Shown in pieces: positions 15,523-24,574 of a stretch of DNA of 58,197 bases (positions are counted from its first letter, which is position 1; each line of letters opens with the position of its first letter). The stretch comes from an uncultured Lachnospiraceae bacterium (GTDB lineage: Bacteria > Bacillota > Clostridia > Lachnospirales > Lachnospiraceae), in contig CAJTSD010000021.1 in the NCBI GenBank assembly GCA_910578795.1, positions 1-58,197 of the forward strand. Reading direction: 5' to 3'. Position numbers and translations under genes: made by a program. A model generated the notes under the pieces. It saw only the letters and a program-made list of their open reading frames with translations. It searched no databases and was not told where the DNA came from.

Positions 15523-18183
15523 CTATGATTTTACCTGCCCTGCAAGCACTGCCTTCGCCTCGGCAACCGCCTTATCAATCCCTTCCGGATTTTTGCCGCC
15601 TGCCTGCGCCATATTTGGACGTCCGCCGCCGCCCCCGCCGACAAGCCCTGCAATGCCTTTAATCAGATTTCCGGCATGTGCGCCCTTTTGCATTGCGCCG
15701 TCCGTTGCCATTGCCACGAGATTCACCTTGCCGTCCGCATCGGATGCAAGCACAATCACGCCCTCGCCAAGCTTTGCCTTCAACTGGTCTCCCAAATCGC
15801 GCAGACCGTTCATGTCCACGCCGTCCACACGCGCCGCAAGAAGCTTTACGCCGTTTACGTCAGCAACCTTATCCATAACATCGCCAAGCGCATCTTTTGC
15901 AGCCTTGCTCTTTAACGACTCATTTTCGCTTTGCAGCGCCTTGATTTCTGCCATCATATGCTCAATCTTCTCCACAAGGTTTGCAGGCGTCGCCTTTGCC
16001 GCCTTCGCCGCCTTGTCAAGCTCGTCCTCTATTCTTTTATAGTAATCAAGCACATTCTCGCCTGTCAGCGCCTCGATACGGCGCACACCTGCCGCCACGC
16101 CGCTTTCCGAAACAATCTTAAACGCCGCAATCTCACCCGTGTTTTTCACATGTGTACCGCCGCAAAACTCTTTTGAAAAATCGCCCATCGAAACAACACG
16201 CACCGTCTCGCCGTACTTCTCGTCAAACAATGCCATTGCGCCCGTCTTCTTCGCCTCGTCCATCGTCATGACATTCGTATCCACCGAAATATTCTCGGCA
16301 ATCTTGTCATTGACCATCTTCTCAACCTTTGCAAGCTCCTCGTCTGTCATTGCCTCAAAATGGCTAAAGTCAAAACGCGTCCGCTCGTCGTCCTGATAAG
16401 AGCCTTTCTGCTGCACATGCGAACCAAGCACCTCGCGCAGCGCCTTCTGCATCAAATGCGTCGCCGAGTGGTTTTTACAGGTCTTTGCACGGTTTGCTGC
16501 ATCAACGCTTAACACCGCACTGTCGCCGACCTTGAGCATTCCCTTTGTCACCGTACCGATATGCGCAATCCGGTTTCCGACCACGTTAATCGTATCCTTT
16601 ACCACAAACTCCGCGTCGCCTGCCGTAATCACACCCTTATCGCCTGCCTGACCGCCCATTGTCGCATAAAACGGCGTCCGTTCCACAATCACCGCGCCCG
16701 TCTGCCCATCCGTAAGCGCGTCAACAATCTCGTCCTCCGTTGTGAGCGCCGTAACCGGCGTTTCAATTGTCAGGCTGTCATAGCCTTCAAACTTACTTGT
16801 TATGCTTTTATCAATCTGCTCATAAATCGTGGCGTCCGCACCCATATAATTCGAAACCTTGCGTGCATCATGCGCCTTTTTCCTCTGCTCGTCCATCGCC
16901 TTATGAAAGCCGTCCAAGTCAACCGAAATCCCTTTTTCCTCAAGAATTTCAATCGTCAAATCAATCGGGAAACCATACGTGTCATAAAGCTTAAACGCAT
17001 CCGCACCGGAAAGCGTCTTCTCTCCCTTGTCCGCAAGCGCGCTCTCCATATCGGCAAGGATATTCAAGCCCTGATCAATCGTCTTGCTGAACTTCTCCTC
17101 CTCCTGCAAAAGCACCTTGAAAATAAAGTCCTTCTTCTCCTCAAGCTCCGGATAGCCGTCCTTAGAGCAGTTAATAATCACCTCTGCGATTTTCGTCGCA
17201 AACTTGCCCTCGATGCCAAGCAGTCTGCCGTGACGCGCCACACGTCTGATTAATCTTCGAAGCACATAGCCCCTGCCCTCATTTGTCGGCATAATACCAT
17301 CCGAAATCATAAATGTTGCCGAACGCATATGGTCCGTAATCAGACGGATAGAAACATCTTTCTTCTCGTCCGTTTCATAAACAACACCCGCAAGCTCACA
17401 TACCTTATCGCGGATTGCCTTCATCGTATCAATATCAAACACCGAATCCACGTTCTGTACAACCACAGCAAGACGCTCCAAGCCCATACCGGTATCAATA
17501 TTCTTCTGCGCAAGCTCCGCGTAATTGCCCTTGCCGTCGCCGTCAAACTGCGTAAATACGTTGTTCCAAACCTCCATAAAACGGTCGCACTCGCAGCCTA
17601 CCTTACAGTCCGGCTTTCCGCAGCCATACTCGATACCCCTGTCGTAATAAATCTCCGAACACGGTCCGCACGGTCCCGCGCCATGCTCCCAAAAGTTATC
17701 GCACTCGCCCGTTTCAGGGTCCCTGTAAAAGCGCGTAATCTTCTCTGCAGGCACGCCGATTTCTTTTGTCCAAATGTCAAACGCCTCTTCATCCTCACAG
17801 TAAATCGAAGGATAAAGACGCTCTGGGTCCAGTCCGACAACCTTTGTGAGAAATTCCCAGCTCCACGCAAGCGACTCATGCTTAAAATAATCCCCGAATG
17901 AGAAATTGCCAAGCATCTCAAAAAACGTCAGATGTCTTGCCGTCTTGCCGACATTCTCAATATCACCCGTGCGGACACACTTCTGGCACGTTGTCACTCG
18001 CCTTCTCGGCGGCACCTCCTGCCCTGTAAAATACGGCTTTAACGGCGCCATTCCCGAATTGATAATCAGCAGACTGTTATCATTGTGGGGTACCAAAGAA
18101 AAGCTTTTCATTGCCAAATGCTCTTTGCTCTCAAAAAATTCAAGAAACATTCTTCTAAGCTCATTTACTCCGTAGTTCTTCAC
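15523..18183 (-). CDS. alaS: Alanyl-tRNA synthetase
   Basis: An 886-residue class II synthetase with a GTG start and GGAGG 8 bases upstream. The N-terminal catalytic domain begins NELRRMFLEFFESKEH, with motif 2 VRTGDIENVGKTARHLTFFEM and the motif 3 region ERLAVVVQNVDS. A CxC-rich zinc-like segment (GCGKPDCKVGCECDRF) lies near 195. The editing domain carries HSATHLMQKALRE and SKEFCGGTHV with the expected His and Cys metal ligands. The glycine-rich C-terminal (DHH-type) part GGGGGGRPNMAQAGG ends the protein. The length is standard. It lies 40 bp downstream of the ABC importer genes. Confidence 0.97.
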   Translation of the reverse strand: MKNYGVNELRRMFLEFFESKEHLAMKSFSLVPHNDNSLLIINSGMAPLKPYFTGQEVPPRRRVTTCQKCVRTGDIENVGKTARHLTFFEMLGNFSFGDYFKHESLAWSWEFLTKVVGLDPERLYPSIYCEDEEAFDIWTKEIGVPAEKITRFYRDPETGECDNFWEHGAGPCGPCSEIYYDRGIEYGCGKPDCKVGCECDRFMEVWNNVFTQFDGDGKGNYAELAQKNIDTGMGLERLAVVVQNVDSVFDIDTMKAIRDKVCELAGVVYETDEKKDVSIRLITDHMRSATFMISDGIMPTNEGRGYVLRRLIRRVARHGRLLGIEGKFATKIAEVIINCSKDGYPELEEKKDFIFKVLLQEEEKFSKTIDQGLNILADMESALADKGEKTLSGADAFKLYDTYGFPIDLTIEILEEKGISVDLDGFHKAMDEQRKKAHDARKVSNYMGADATIYEQIDKSITSKFEGYDSLTIETPVTALTTEDEIVDALTDGQTGAVIVERTPFYATMGGQAGDKGVITAGDAEFVVKDTINVVGNRIAHIGTVTKGMLKVGDSAVLSVDAANRAKTCKNHSATHLMQKALREVLGSHVQQKGSYQDDERTRFDFSHFEAMTDEELAKVEKMVNDKIAENISVDTNVMTMDEAKKTGAMALFDEKYGETVRVVSMGDFSKEFCGGTHVKNTGEIAAFKIVSESGVAAGVRRIEALTGENVLDYYKRIEDELDKAAKAAKATPANLVEKIEHMMAEIKALQSENESLKSKAAKDALGDVMDKVADVNGVKLLAARVDGVDMNGLRDLGDQLKAKLGEGVIVLASDADGKVNLVAMATDGAMQKGAHAGNLIKGIAGLVGGGGGGRPNMAQAGGKNPEGIDKAVAEAKAVLAGQVKS

Positions 18184-18222
18184 GATTCATTCCTCCATAT
18201 TTTATATGATTTATTTTCTGAT

Positions 18223-19047
18223 TTATTGTTTAACCGTTGAAAGGATACGGTCATTATCAAGCTCCTTGCCTGCGCGCTTTGCAAACTCACTCAGCAAATC
18301 CTCCACCGTCATGCGCGCCCGCTCATCGCCCGACACATCCAGCACAATCCTGCCGCCATCCATCATCAGCGTACGGTTGCCAAGCTCTAACGCCTGATGC
18401 ATATTGTGCGTGACCATGAGGCATGTAATCTGCCGCTCGGCGACAATCTGCTTTGTCAGATTTAAGACCTTTTCTGCGGTCGCAGGGTCAAGCGCCGCCG
18501 TGTGTTCGTCTAAAAGCAGGATTTTGGGCGTCACCATCGTCGCCATCAAAAGCGTGAGCGCCTGTCTTTGTCCGCCCGAAAGCAGCCCGACCGGATTTTT
18601 CATGCGGTCCTCCAGCCCCATGCTCAAAAGCGCAAGCTGTTCCCTGAATTTCTTTTTGTCCGCCGCCCTAATCCTGCTAAAATACGCATTCTTTGACGTC
18701 GACGCACGCAGATACGCAAGCGCCATATTCTCCTCAATTGTCATATGCGGCGCCGTACCCTTTAACGGGTCCTGAAACAAATGCCCAATCACCTTGCTCC
18801 GCACATATTCTTTACGGTATGTAATGTCCTCGCCGTCAAGCATAATCAGTCCCTTGTCAACGAAAAACGCACCCGTAATTGCATTAAACAGCGTGGACTT
18901 TCCCGCGCCGTTGCTCCCAACAATCGTCGCAAAATCACCTTTTTTCAGCACAAGCTCCACATCGTCAAGCGCACATTTCTCATTCACCGTGCCGGGGTGA
19001 AAGGTCTTACTGACATGCTTCATAAGCAGCATATTTTCACTCTTCAT
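18223..19047 (-). CDS. ABC importer ATP-binding protein (TrpZ/amino-acid-like)
   Basis: A 274-residue ABC ATPase. The ATG at 19047 has GGAGG 9 bases upstream and overlaps the permease stop by 11 bp. Walker A is GSNGAGKST (about 42), the signature LLSGGQRQALTLLMA (about 150), Walker B ILLLDEHTAALDP and the H-loop VTHNMHQ. The Walker B is followed by EHTAALDP rather than the more usual EPT, a feature common in the TrpXYZ/YufO-like group. With the permease and lipoprotein it forms an importer, probably for an aromatic or other amino acid or a nucleoside; the ligand is not proven. Confidence 0.92.
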   Translation of the reverse strand: MKSENMLLMKHVSKTFHPGTVNEKCALDDVELVLKKGDFATIVGSNGAGKSTLFNAITGAFFVDKGLIMLDGEDITYRKEYVRSKVIGHLFQDPLKGTAPHMTIEENMALAYLRASTSKNAYFSRIRAADKKKFREQLALLSMGLEDRMKNPVGLLSGGQRQALTLLMATMVTPKILLLDEHTAALDPATAEKVLNLTKQIVAERQITCLMVTHNMHQALELGNRTLMMDGGRIVLDVSGDERARMTVEDLLSEFAKRAGKELDNDRILSTVKQ

Positions 19048-19993
19048 GACCTGCCACCTCCACAAGCTCCTTGATGTAGCGCTGGTTCTGCTCCCGCGAC
19101 AGACGCCTTGCCTTGTAAAAGGAAAGTTTTGTCTTTAAATACGGAAACGCAATTGCAATCGCCACAATCAGCGCCGACACCAGTTTCAGACACTCCGCAG
19201 GCACATTCATCCGAAGCGCGATTGCAACAATAAACCGATACAGGCAACTCCCCAAAATAACACCCGTTATCCGTTTCAACATCCCGCCCTTTCCAATCAG
19301 CGTCTCTCCGATAATCAGACTTGCAAGCGCAATCGTCACCATTCCCGTACCAAGATTGATGTCGCACGACTTCTGATACTGCGCAAGCAGACCGCCCGAA
19401 AGCGCCGTCAGCGCATTTGCCACACAAAGCCCGATCGTAATCATCATCGATGTGTTGATACTCGACGCACGCACCATGTCAGGATTATCTCCTGTCGCGC
19501 GAATGGAAAGACCAAGCCTTGTATTTAAGAATACCGACACCAGTATTCCGATAACAATCACGATAACCGCCGCCACAATCAGCTTATACCAGCTTGTCGG
19601 CATCGCAGACTTCGCCCATGTAAAAACCGAATCGCAGTTAAACAGATTTAACTGGGACGCAAAACCCATCACGGCAATATTAATCGTATAAAGTCCTGTA
19701 TTGACAATAATACCCGCAAGAATGGACTGAATACCCATTTTGGTCTGCAAAAAAGAGGTCACAAACCCCGAGCAGATGCCTGCCGCCATTGCCGCAAACA
19801 GCGCAAGCACAGGATGTCCCGCAATCGTCACGGACGCGCACACCGCACAGCCAAGCGTAAAACAGCCGTCGGTGGACAAGTCCGCAATATTTAAAATCGA
19901 AAATGAAATAAACAGCGCAAGCGCGACAAGCGCATAGATAAATCCCAGCTCAAGCGCGCTCTGCACAATGGATAACGTAATAATGGAGCCCAT
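19037..19993 (-). CDS. ABC importer permease (BPD_transp_2 type)
   Basis: A 318-residue permease of the branched-chain amino acid/ribose superfamily (BPD_transp_2). About eight to nine hydrophobic segments are visible, with typical blocks FISFSILNIADLSTDGCF, GIVSGFVTS-like region, TRLGLSIRATGDNPDM (about 170) and ALSGGLLAQYQ. A GGGGGA ribosome site precedes the ATG. It is 96 bp after the binding-protein gene and overlaps the ATPase gene, so the three form one operon. Confidence 0.92.
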   Translation of the reverse strand: MGSIITLSIVQSALELGFIYALVALALFISFSILNIADLSTDGCFTLGCAVCASVTIAGHPVLALFAAMAAGICSGFVTSFLQTKMGIQSILAGIIVNTGLYTINIAVMGFASQLNLFNCDSVFTWAKSAMPTSWYKLIVAAVIVIVIGILVSVFLNTRLGLSIRATGDNPDMVRASSINTSMMITIGLCVANALTALSGGLLAQYQKSCDINLGTGMVTIALASLIIGETLIGKGGMLKRITGVILGSCLYRFIVAIALRMNVPAECLKLVSALIVAIAIAFPYLKTKLSFYKARRLSREQNQRYIKELVEVAGHEE

Positions 19994-20089
19994 GCTTCCC
20001 CCTTACTCAATCACTTAGTCCGCGAATTTGTGCCATTACACAATATTTGCAAAACGAATAATTTCGTTTGTAAAATTTTTAATTTTACA

Positions 20090-21202
20090 CTATTCAAATT
20101 CTTGTGCCGTAACAGTTTCAATCAGCTCGGAGCACATGCCCTCAAACACCGAATAGTCAATGCCGACTGCCTCCGCTGTTTCCGTGTTTACCATAATAAT
20201 ACCGTCAGAAAGCGTCTGTACCGGCATAGTCGCAGGATCTGCTCCGTTCACAAGCACATCGACTACCATATCCGCCGTAACCGTACCGAGATTTTCGTAG
20301 TTGACGCCAAACCCGCAGAACGCTCCGTTCAAAGCAAACGAATCGGCTCCCGTATAGTGGGGAATTTTCGCTTCCGTAAATTTCTCAAAAATTGCAAGCT
20401 CCGCCGTCATAATCGTATTATCCTGCGGCGTAAAAACTGCGTCTACCTGCTCTGCAACAAGTGCATCCGCCGCTGCCTGAACCTCTGCGGAGGTTGTTCC
20501 TGTCTTTTCGACATATGTAAGCCCGTTTGCGTCGCAGTACGCCTTTGCATCCGCAATCGACTGAATCGAACCTGCCTGACTCTTGTCATACAACAGTCCG
20601 ACCTTTTTGGCATCGGGATTTCCCGCCATAATCAGTCCGAAAATCGCCTCTGTGTCAATCGCGTCCGATGTTCCTGTAATGTTCGCGCCCGGTGCGTCAT
20701 TTGATGCCACAAGTCCCGCTCCGACAGGGTCGGAAACCGCTGAAAACACAACTGGTATCTGACTATCCTCCGTCGCATTCTGCATAATCATTGCCGCAGG
20801 CGTCGCAATCGGAATAATCACATCAACCTCGTCCGCCACCAAATCCGTCGCGATTTGGTTCAGCACAGAAGAATCTGCCTGACCGTTGTGCGTATAATCC
20901 GCAAAATCAAACGTCACGCCAAGCTCCGCACCCTTTGCGTTAAGCTGTGCCTCAATCGCCTTTTCAATCTGATTAAGCGACGCGTCATCCACATACTGCA
21001 CGATGCCGACCTTATAGACCGTACCGTCTCCAGCCTGCGCAGGCTGTGTTTCCTCCACCGCGTCTGCCTGTTCCTGTGTCTGCGCAGGTGTCTGTCCGCC
21101 CTGCTGTGGTTCCTGCGTTCCCGCGCCGTTACTGCTTCCGCAGCCTGCAAGCGCCGCCGTCATGACTACAGCCATTACCAGTGATACCGCTTTCTTTTTC
21201 AT
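20090..21202 (-). CDS. ABC importer substrate-binding lipoprotein (PF04392-type)
   Basis: A 370-residue lipoprotein. The ATG at 21202 has GGAGG 9 bases upstream. The signal peptide ends in the lipobox LAGC, followed by a Gly/Gln/Thr-rich linker to about residue 65. The mature domain begins YKVGIVQYVDDASLNQIEKA and contains IVSGTSDAIDTE-like (NITGTSDAID) and VGVNYENLGTVTADM-like segments of the TrpX/PF04392 ligand-binding family. It captures the solute for the permease at 19037-19993. The two weak hairpins in the 96-bp gap to the permease (20043-20087) may raise its level above that of the membrane parts. Confidence 0.9.
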   Translation of the reverse strand: MKKKAVSLVMAVVMTAALAGCGSSNGAGTQEPQQGGQTPAQTQEQADAVEETQPAQAGDGTVYKVGIVQYVDDASLNQIEKAIEAQLNAKGAELGVTFDFADYTHNGQADSSVLNQIATDLVADEVDVIIPIATPAAMIMQNATEDSQIPVVFSAVSDPVGAGLVASNDAPGANITGTSDAIDTEAIFGLIMAGNPDAKKVGLLYDKSQAGSIQSIADAKAYCDANGLTYVEKTGTTSAEVQAAADALVAEQVDAVFTPQDNTIMTAELAIFEKFTEAKIPHYTGADSFALNGAFCGFGVNYENLGTVTADMVVDVLVNGADPATMPVQTLSDGIIMVNTETAEAVGIDYSVFEGMCSELIETVTAQEFE

Positions 21203-21290
21203 AATCATTCTCCTCCATAGCCTTTATTGATATGCATGAATTTGTATCTTGGCACAAATATGCAACACAAATAAATTTTTTTTGGTTTCT

Positions 21291-21316
21291 TAAAAACGGG
21301 CAGACATTGTCCGCCC
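21291..21316 (-). terminator. Intrinsic terminator of glyS
   Basis: Minus-strand stem GGGCGGA/TCTGCCC with a 5-base loop (21316-21298) followed by GTTTTTAAG. It lies about 20 bases after the glyS stop and separates glyS from the ABC importer genes. Confidence 0.8.
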
Positions 21317-21335
21317 ATATAAGACCTCTTTTGTT

Positions 21336-22727
21336 TTAAAACGTAAACTTATCCGCAAAATAAGCGTCAAGCTCATCAATCGGAATACGAACCTGCTCCA
21401 TCGAATCACGGAACCGCACCGTAACCGCATGGTCCTCTTCCGAGTCAAAATCATACGTAACGCAGAACGGCGTGCCAATCTCGTCCTGACGGCGGTAACG
21501 TTTACCGATATTTCCTCTTTCGTCAAACTCACAGTTATATTTCTTGGAAAGCTGCGCGTAAATCTTCTCCGCACCCTCATTGAGCTTCTTGCTCAGCGGA
21601 AGCACACCGATTTTCACGGGCGCAATCGCCGGATGGAAATGCAGCACGGTACGGACATCGCCCTCTCCAATCTCCTCTTCATCATATGCAGCGCAGAGGA
21701 ATGCTAACACAACACGATCCGCGCCAAGCGAAGGCTCAATTACATATGGTATGTATTTTTCCTTCTTTTCATCATCAAAGTACGACATATCCTGTCCCGA
21801 CGTATTCTGATGCTGTGTCAGGTCATAATCCGTTCTGTCCGCAATGCCCCAAAGCTCACCCCAGCCAATGGACGGGAACAAAAATTCAATATCCGTCGTA
21901 CCCTTCGAGTAAAAACAAAGCTCCTCAGGCGCATGGTCGCGCAGACGCATTTCCTCTTCTTTAATGCCAAGGCTGATCAGCCAGTCGCGGCAGAACCCTC
22001 TCCAATACTGGAACCACTCCAAATCCGTACCCGGCTCACAGAAGAACTCCAGTTCCATCTGCTCAAATTCTCTCGTACGGAACGTAAAATTACCGGGCGT
22101 AATCTCGTTTCGAAACGATTTACCAATCTGTCCGATACCGAACGGAATTTTCTTTCTTGAGGTTCTCTGCACATTTTTAAAATTTACAAAGATACCCTGC
22201 GCCGTCTCCGGTCTTAAATACACCGTATTCTTTGCGTCCTCCGTCACGCCCTGAAACGTCTTAAACATCAGGTTAAACTGACGAATGTCCGTAAAATTGT
22301 GTTTGCCGCAAGTCGGACAGACAATCTGTTTCTCCTCGATAAAGTTCTTCATTTCCTCCTGTGAAAACGCATCAATCGGCTTTTCTAACGTAATGCCGTT
22401 CTCACTTGCGTAATCCTCAATCAGCTTATCCGCACGAAAACGCTCGTGGCACTCCTTGCAGTCCATCAGCGGATCGGAAAAACCGCCCAAATGACCGGAC
22501 GCCACCCAAGTCTGAGGGTTCATTAAGATTGCACAGTCCACGCCGACATTGTAGGGATTTTCCATAATAAACTTCTGCCACCATGCGCGCTTTACGTTGT
22601 TTTTCAACTCTACGCCCAAGTTGCCGTAATCCCAAGTGTTTGCAAGACCGCCGTAAATCTCCGAACCGGGGTATACAAAGCCCCTGCTTTTTGACAATGC
22701 TACGATTTTGTCTAATGTCTTTTCCAT
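21336..22727 (-). CDS. glyS: Glycyl-tRNA synthetase (alpha2 dimer type)
   Basis: A 463-residue single-chain GlyRS as found in many Firmicutes and eukaryotes. It begins IVALSKSRGFVYPGSEIYGG, with the zinc-like cysteines CKECHERF and CPTCGKHNF, motif 2 (FRNEITPGNFTFRTREFEQME), HQNTSGQDMSYFD and motif 3 EPSLGADRVVLAFL. The C-terminal anticodon-binding domain (APVKIGVLPLSKK...RYRRQDEIGTPFCVTYD) is complete. A GGAG site precedes the ATG. Confidence 0.97.
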   Translation of the reverse strand: MEKTLDKIVALSKSRGFVYPGSEIYGGLANTWDYGNLGVELKNNVKRAWWQKFIMENPYNVGVDCAILMNPQTWVASGHLGGFSDPLMDCKECHERFRADKLIEDYASENGITLEKPIDAFSQEEMKNFIEEKQIVCPTCGKHNFTDIRQFNLMFKTFQGVTEDAKNTVYLRPETAQGIFVNFKNVQRTSRKKIPFGIGQIGKSFRNEITPGNFTFRTREFEQMELEFFCEPGTDLEWFQYWRGFCRDWLISLGIKEEEMRLRDHAPEELCFYSKGTTDIEFLFPSIGWGELWGIADRTDYDLTQHQNTSGQDMSYFDDEKKEKYIPYVIEPSLGADRVVLAFLCAAYDEEEIGEGDVRTVLHFHPAIAPVKIGVLPLSKKLNEGAEKIYAQLSKKYNCEFDERGNIGKRYRRQDEIGTPFCVTYDFDSEEDHAVTVRFRDSMEQVRIPIDELDAYFADKFTF

Positions 22728-22776
22728 GTATCTTTTCTCCTTTTTTGTCTTTTCCTATATTATATTTATAATAGCT

Positions 22777-23487
22777 CTATTGAAACACAATGATACCGTA
22801 TCCGTCCATCGCGTCAACTGTCGCGCTCTTTTTGCCGGTAACGCTTACGCCGTCGCTCACGTACATAATTTCACCAAAACATTCCACCGTAACCGGCTCG
22901 TCGTCACTGCCGCGCTCCAAAATAACTATATGCGTATCGCCCAAGCCAAGCAGCTCGGATTTTGACACAGTCTGCACCGCGTTTTTTTCCGACACTGCAT
23001 TTAAAGTAACTTCCAATCCATAGCCTGCATTGTAAGCGTCTGAAATCGTCCCCGCGAAAAATCCGTCCGTGCTGATTTTAATCGCTGCGGTATCCATTCC
23101 CATCTCCGAGGCATACATATAGTCAAGGAAATAATTGTTCCACCCCGCATATGAAGCCCAGTCCCCGAACGTCATCTCAACGGCAAGCCTGTCCTCCTTA
23201 TTTTTCTGACAGCTCTTTAGGCTTACCTGCGCCTGCGCCGCCTGACTCTGATATGCCGTAATCGACGTGTCAATCAGATTTTTCAAGGCGTCTTCGCTAT
23301 AATCCTCGCCGAAATCTTCCACCAGCCTGCGTTCAATGCTGCCGTCCTTTTTCAATGTAATTACAGACGCATCGCCGGAATCTTTTTTTGTTCCCTGTGT
23401 ATTGTTCTTCGGTTCGCTGTCACCGCACGCACAAAGTCCCAAAGCCAAAACCGCGGCACATACCATAATCGTCACAAATCGTTTCAT
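22777..23487 (-). CDS. Uncharacterised lipoprotein
   Basis: A 236-residue predicted lipoprotein. The ATG at 23487 has GGGGGGAG 5 bases upstream; the longer frame has none. The signal sequence ends AVLALGLCAC, with the lipidated cysteine about residue 21, followed by a charged linker (SEPKNNTQGTKK). The mature domain has alternating polar and hydrophobic segments with no recognised motif; YAGWNNYFLDYMYASE and ILERGSDDEPVTVECFGE are the best-defined blocks. It lies between recO and glyS on the same strand. I do not recognise a named family, and the function is unknown. Confidence 0.75.
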   Translation of the reverse strand: MKRFVTIMVCAAVLALGLCACGDSEPKNNTQGTKKDSGDASVITLKKDGSIERRLVEDFGEDYSEDALKNLIDTSITAYQSQAAQAQVSLKSCQKNKEDRLAVEMTFGDWASYAGWNNYFLDYMYASEMGMDTAAIKISTDGFFAGTISDAYNAGYGLEVTLNAVSEKNAVQTVSKSELLGLGDTHIVILERGSDDEPVTVECFGEIMYVSDGVSVTGKKSATVDAMDGYGIIVFQ

Positions 23488-23585
23488 ATTCTCCCCCCAT
23501 TCGAGCATAAACCTGTACAGGGAACGCCCGCACGTTATTCATCATCAAACGCAAATCATCACAACTGCGTTATATTATATACAAC

Positions 23586-24248
23586 TTATTCGATATTTTC
23601 AAGTATTTCAAGACTTTTAAACTCCTTATCAAAGGTTCTTTGGCTGATTTTGCGGCAAAAATGCTTTAATTCCTCCAAAACCTGCGGCTTCACATCAAAC
23701 GAAAAAAGCCGCTCCGCCGGCGTATTCATGATATATGTAACGGTATATGCCGCACTCTCCCCCAGCAAATCACTGCCGCTTACCCCGGGAAATTCTCCGT
23801 TTAACATAATCGCCTTTAGCTCAAAAACACATCGCACCAGCCGATCCTCAAAACGCTCTGAAGAAAGCGCCCGAAGGGATTGGTACAAAAGCTTGAGCAT
23901 ACCGGTTTCGTCATTATTTTCCCTTGTATAATAGTCGCATATTTCTAGAAAATACATCCCATAATACGCTCCGATAAAGTCACCGCGCAGCGTTTCAAAA
24001 TAATTTGAAATCTCTGCCTCTGACAGATTGTATGAGGTCTTTCCCGCAAAAAGCCGGAACTGTCCAAACGAAAACGGATTTGTCGGCGCCATCAGACGGT
24101 TTCCCGGACGTCTTGCCCCCCTTGCAAATGCGGAAATTTTGCCGCGCTCCTTCGTCAAAAGCACTACCCGCCTGTCATATTCGCCGATTGGCTCCGACTT
24201 TATTACAATCCCCGTAAAGACTACGAACTCCTGCATACCCGTACTCAT
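23586..24248 (-). CDS. recO: DNA repair protein RecO
   Basis: A 220-residue RecO. The start at 24248 has AGGAGA 6 bases upstream. The N-terminal OB-fold (VFTGIVIKSEPIGEYDRRVVLLTKERGKISAFARGAR, here split: IGEYDRRVVLLT and GKISAFARGAR) is clear, then LFAGKTSYNLSEAEI and the helical part with DYYTRENNDE. The usual C-terminal zinc-finger cysteines are not evident, as in some Lachnospiraceae proteins. RecO mediates RecA loading in RecFOR recombination. Its start overlaps the yqzL-like frame by 74 bp. Confidence 0.92.
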   Translation of the reverse strand: MSTGMQEFVVFTGIVIKSEPIGEYDRRVVLLTKERGKISAFARGARRPGNRLMAPTNPFSFGQFRLFAGKTSYNLSEAEISNYFETLRGDFIGAYYGMYFLEICDYYTRENNDETGMLKLLYQSLRALSSERFEDRLVRCVFELKAIMLNGEFPGVSGSDLLGESAAYTVTYIMNTPAERLFSFDVKPQVLEELKHFCRKISQRTFDKEFKSLEILENIE

Positions 24249-24360
24249 GTGTCTCTCCTGACCTGTATTCTTCGTTTTTTGTGTCAAGCTGCTTTTTATA
24301 AGCAAGATAATCGCTTACCTGCCCCGTCCGCATAAATCTGTTCCACTCATCCTCGTACAT
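24175..24360 (-). CDS. YqzL-like small protein overlapping recO
   Basis: A 61-residue open frame with an AAGGAAGGG ribosome site 6 bases upstream of the ATG at 24360. Its N-terminus (W..F..TG...DYLAYKK pattern in residues 6-24) matches YqzL, the short protein encoded between era and recO in Bacillus and many Clostridia. The position here is the same. The frame runs 74 bp into recO in another register, so the C-terminal part may be less conserved. The function of YqzL is unknown. Confidence 0.6.
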   Translation of the reverse strand: MYEDEWNRFMRTGQVSDYLAYKKQLDTKNEEYRSGETHEYGYAGVRSLYGDCNKVGANRRI

Positions 24361-24380
24361 CCAAACCCTTCCTTTTCTGT

Positions 24381-24557
24381 AAAAAAATCAAGTGCCAGCG
24401 CACTTGACTGCAAAAAGCTTCGCTTTTTGTTCAAGTAATTTACGCTGTTGCAATTTCCTATAGAATAAAAATAGCGTCGCTCGGCAGCGACGCATTCTCC
24501 CGAAATGATTTACACTGCTGCGATTTTCTTTATACAGTTAGGGTGTACCTATCACAA
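24381..24557 (-). promoter_or_regulatory. Structured leader with promoter and terminator-like hairpins before yqzL-recO
   Basis: On the minus strand, TTGTGA (24557-24552), 17 bases and TATAAA (24534-24529) form a likely promoter just after era. The leader then contains GCGTCGCT/AGCGACGC (24493-24474) followed by TATTTTTAT, CAAAAAGC/GCTTTTTG (24429-24411) and TCAAGTGC/GCACTTGA (24407-24388) followed by seven Ts (24387-24381). The last terminator ends about 20 bases before the yqzL ATG, so recO expression must pass it. Two 27-bp imperfect direct repeats (24435-24461 and 24505-24531, 70 bases apart) suggest a duplicated element. An attenuator is inferred, not shown. Confidence 0.5.
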
Positions 24558-24574
24558 ATTTTTATGCGCCGATT

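Noticed and set aside
16561..17253. 230-codon plus-strand open frame
   Set aside because: It is antisense to alaS, has an Arg-rich composition typical of shadow frames and no ribosome site.
20030..20704. 224-codon plus-strand open frame
   Set aside because: It is antisense to the binding-protein gene, Cys/Arg-rich and without family resemblance.
21203..21335. T-box or other riboswitch upstream of the importer or synthetase genes
   Set aside because: The gaps before the binding-protein, alaS, glyS and asnS genes are too short and lack T-box or riboswitch signatures.
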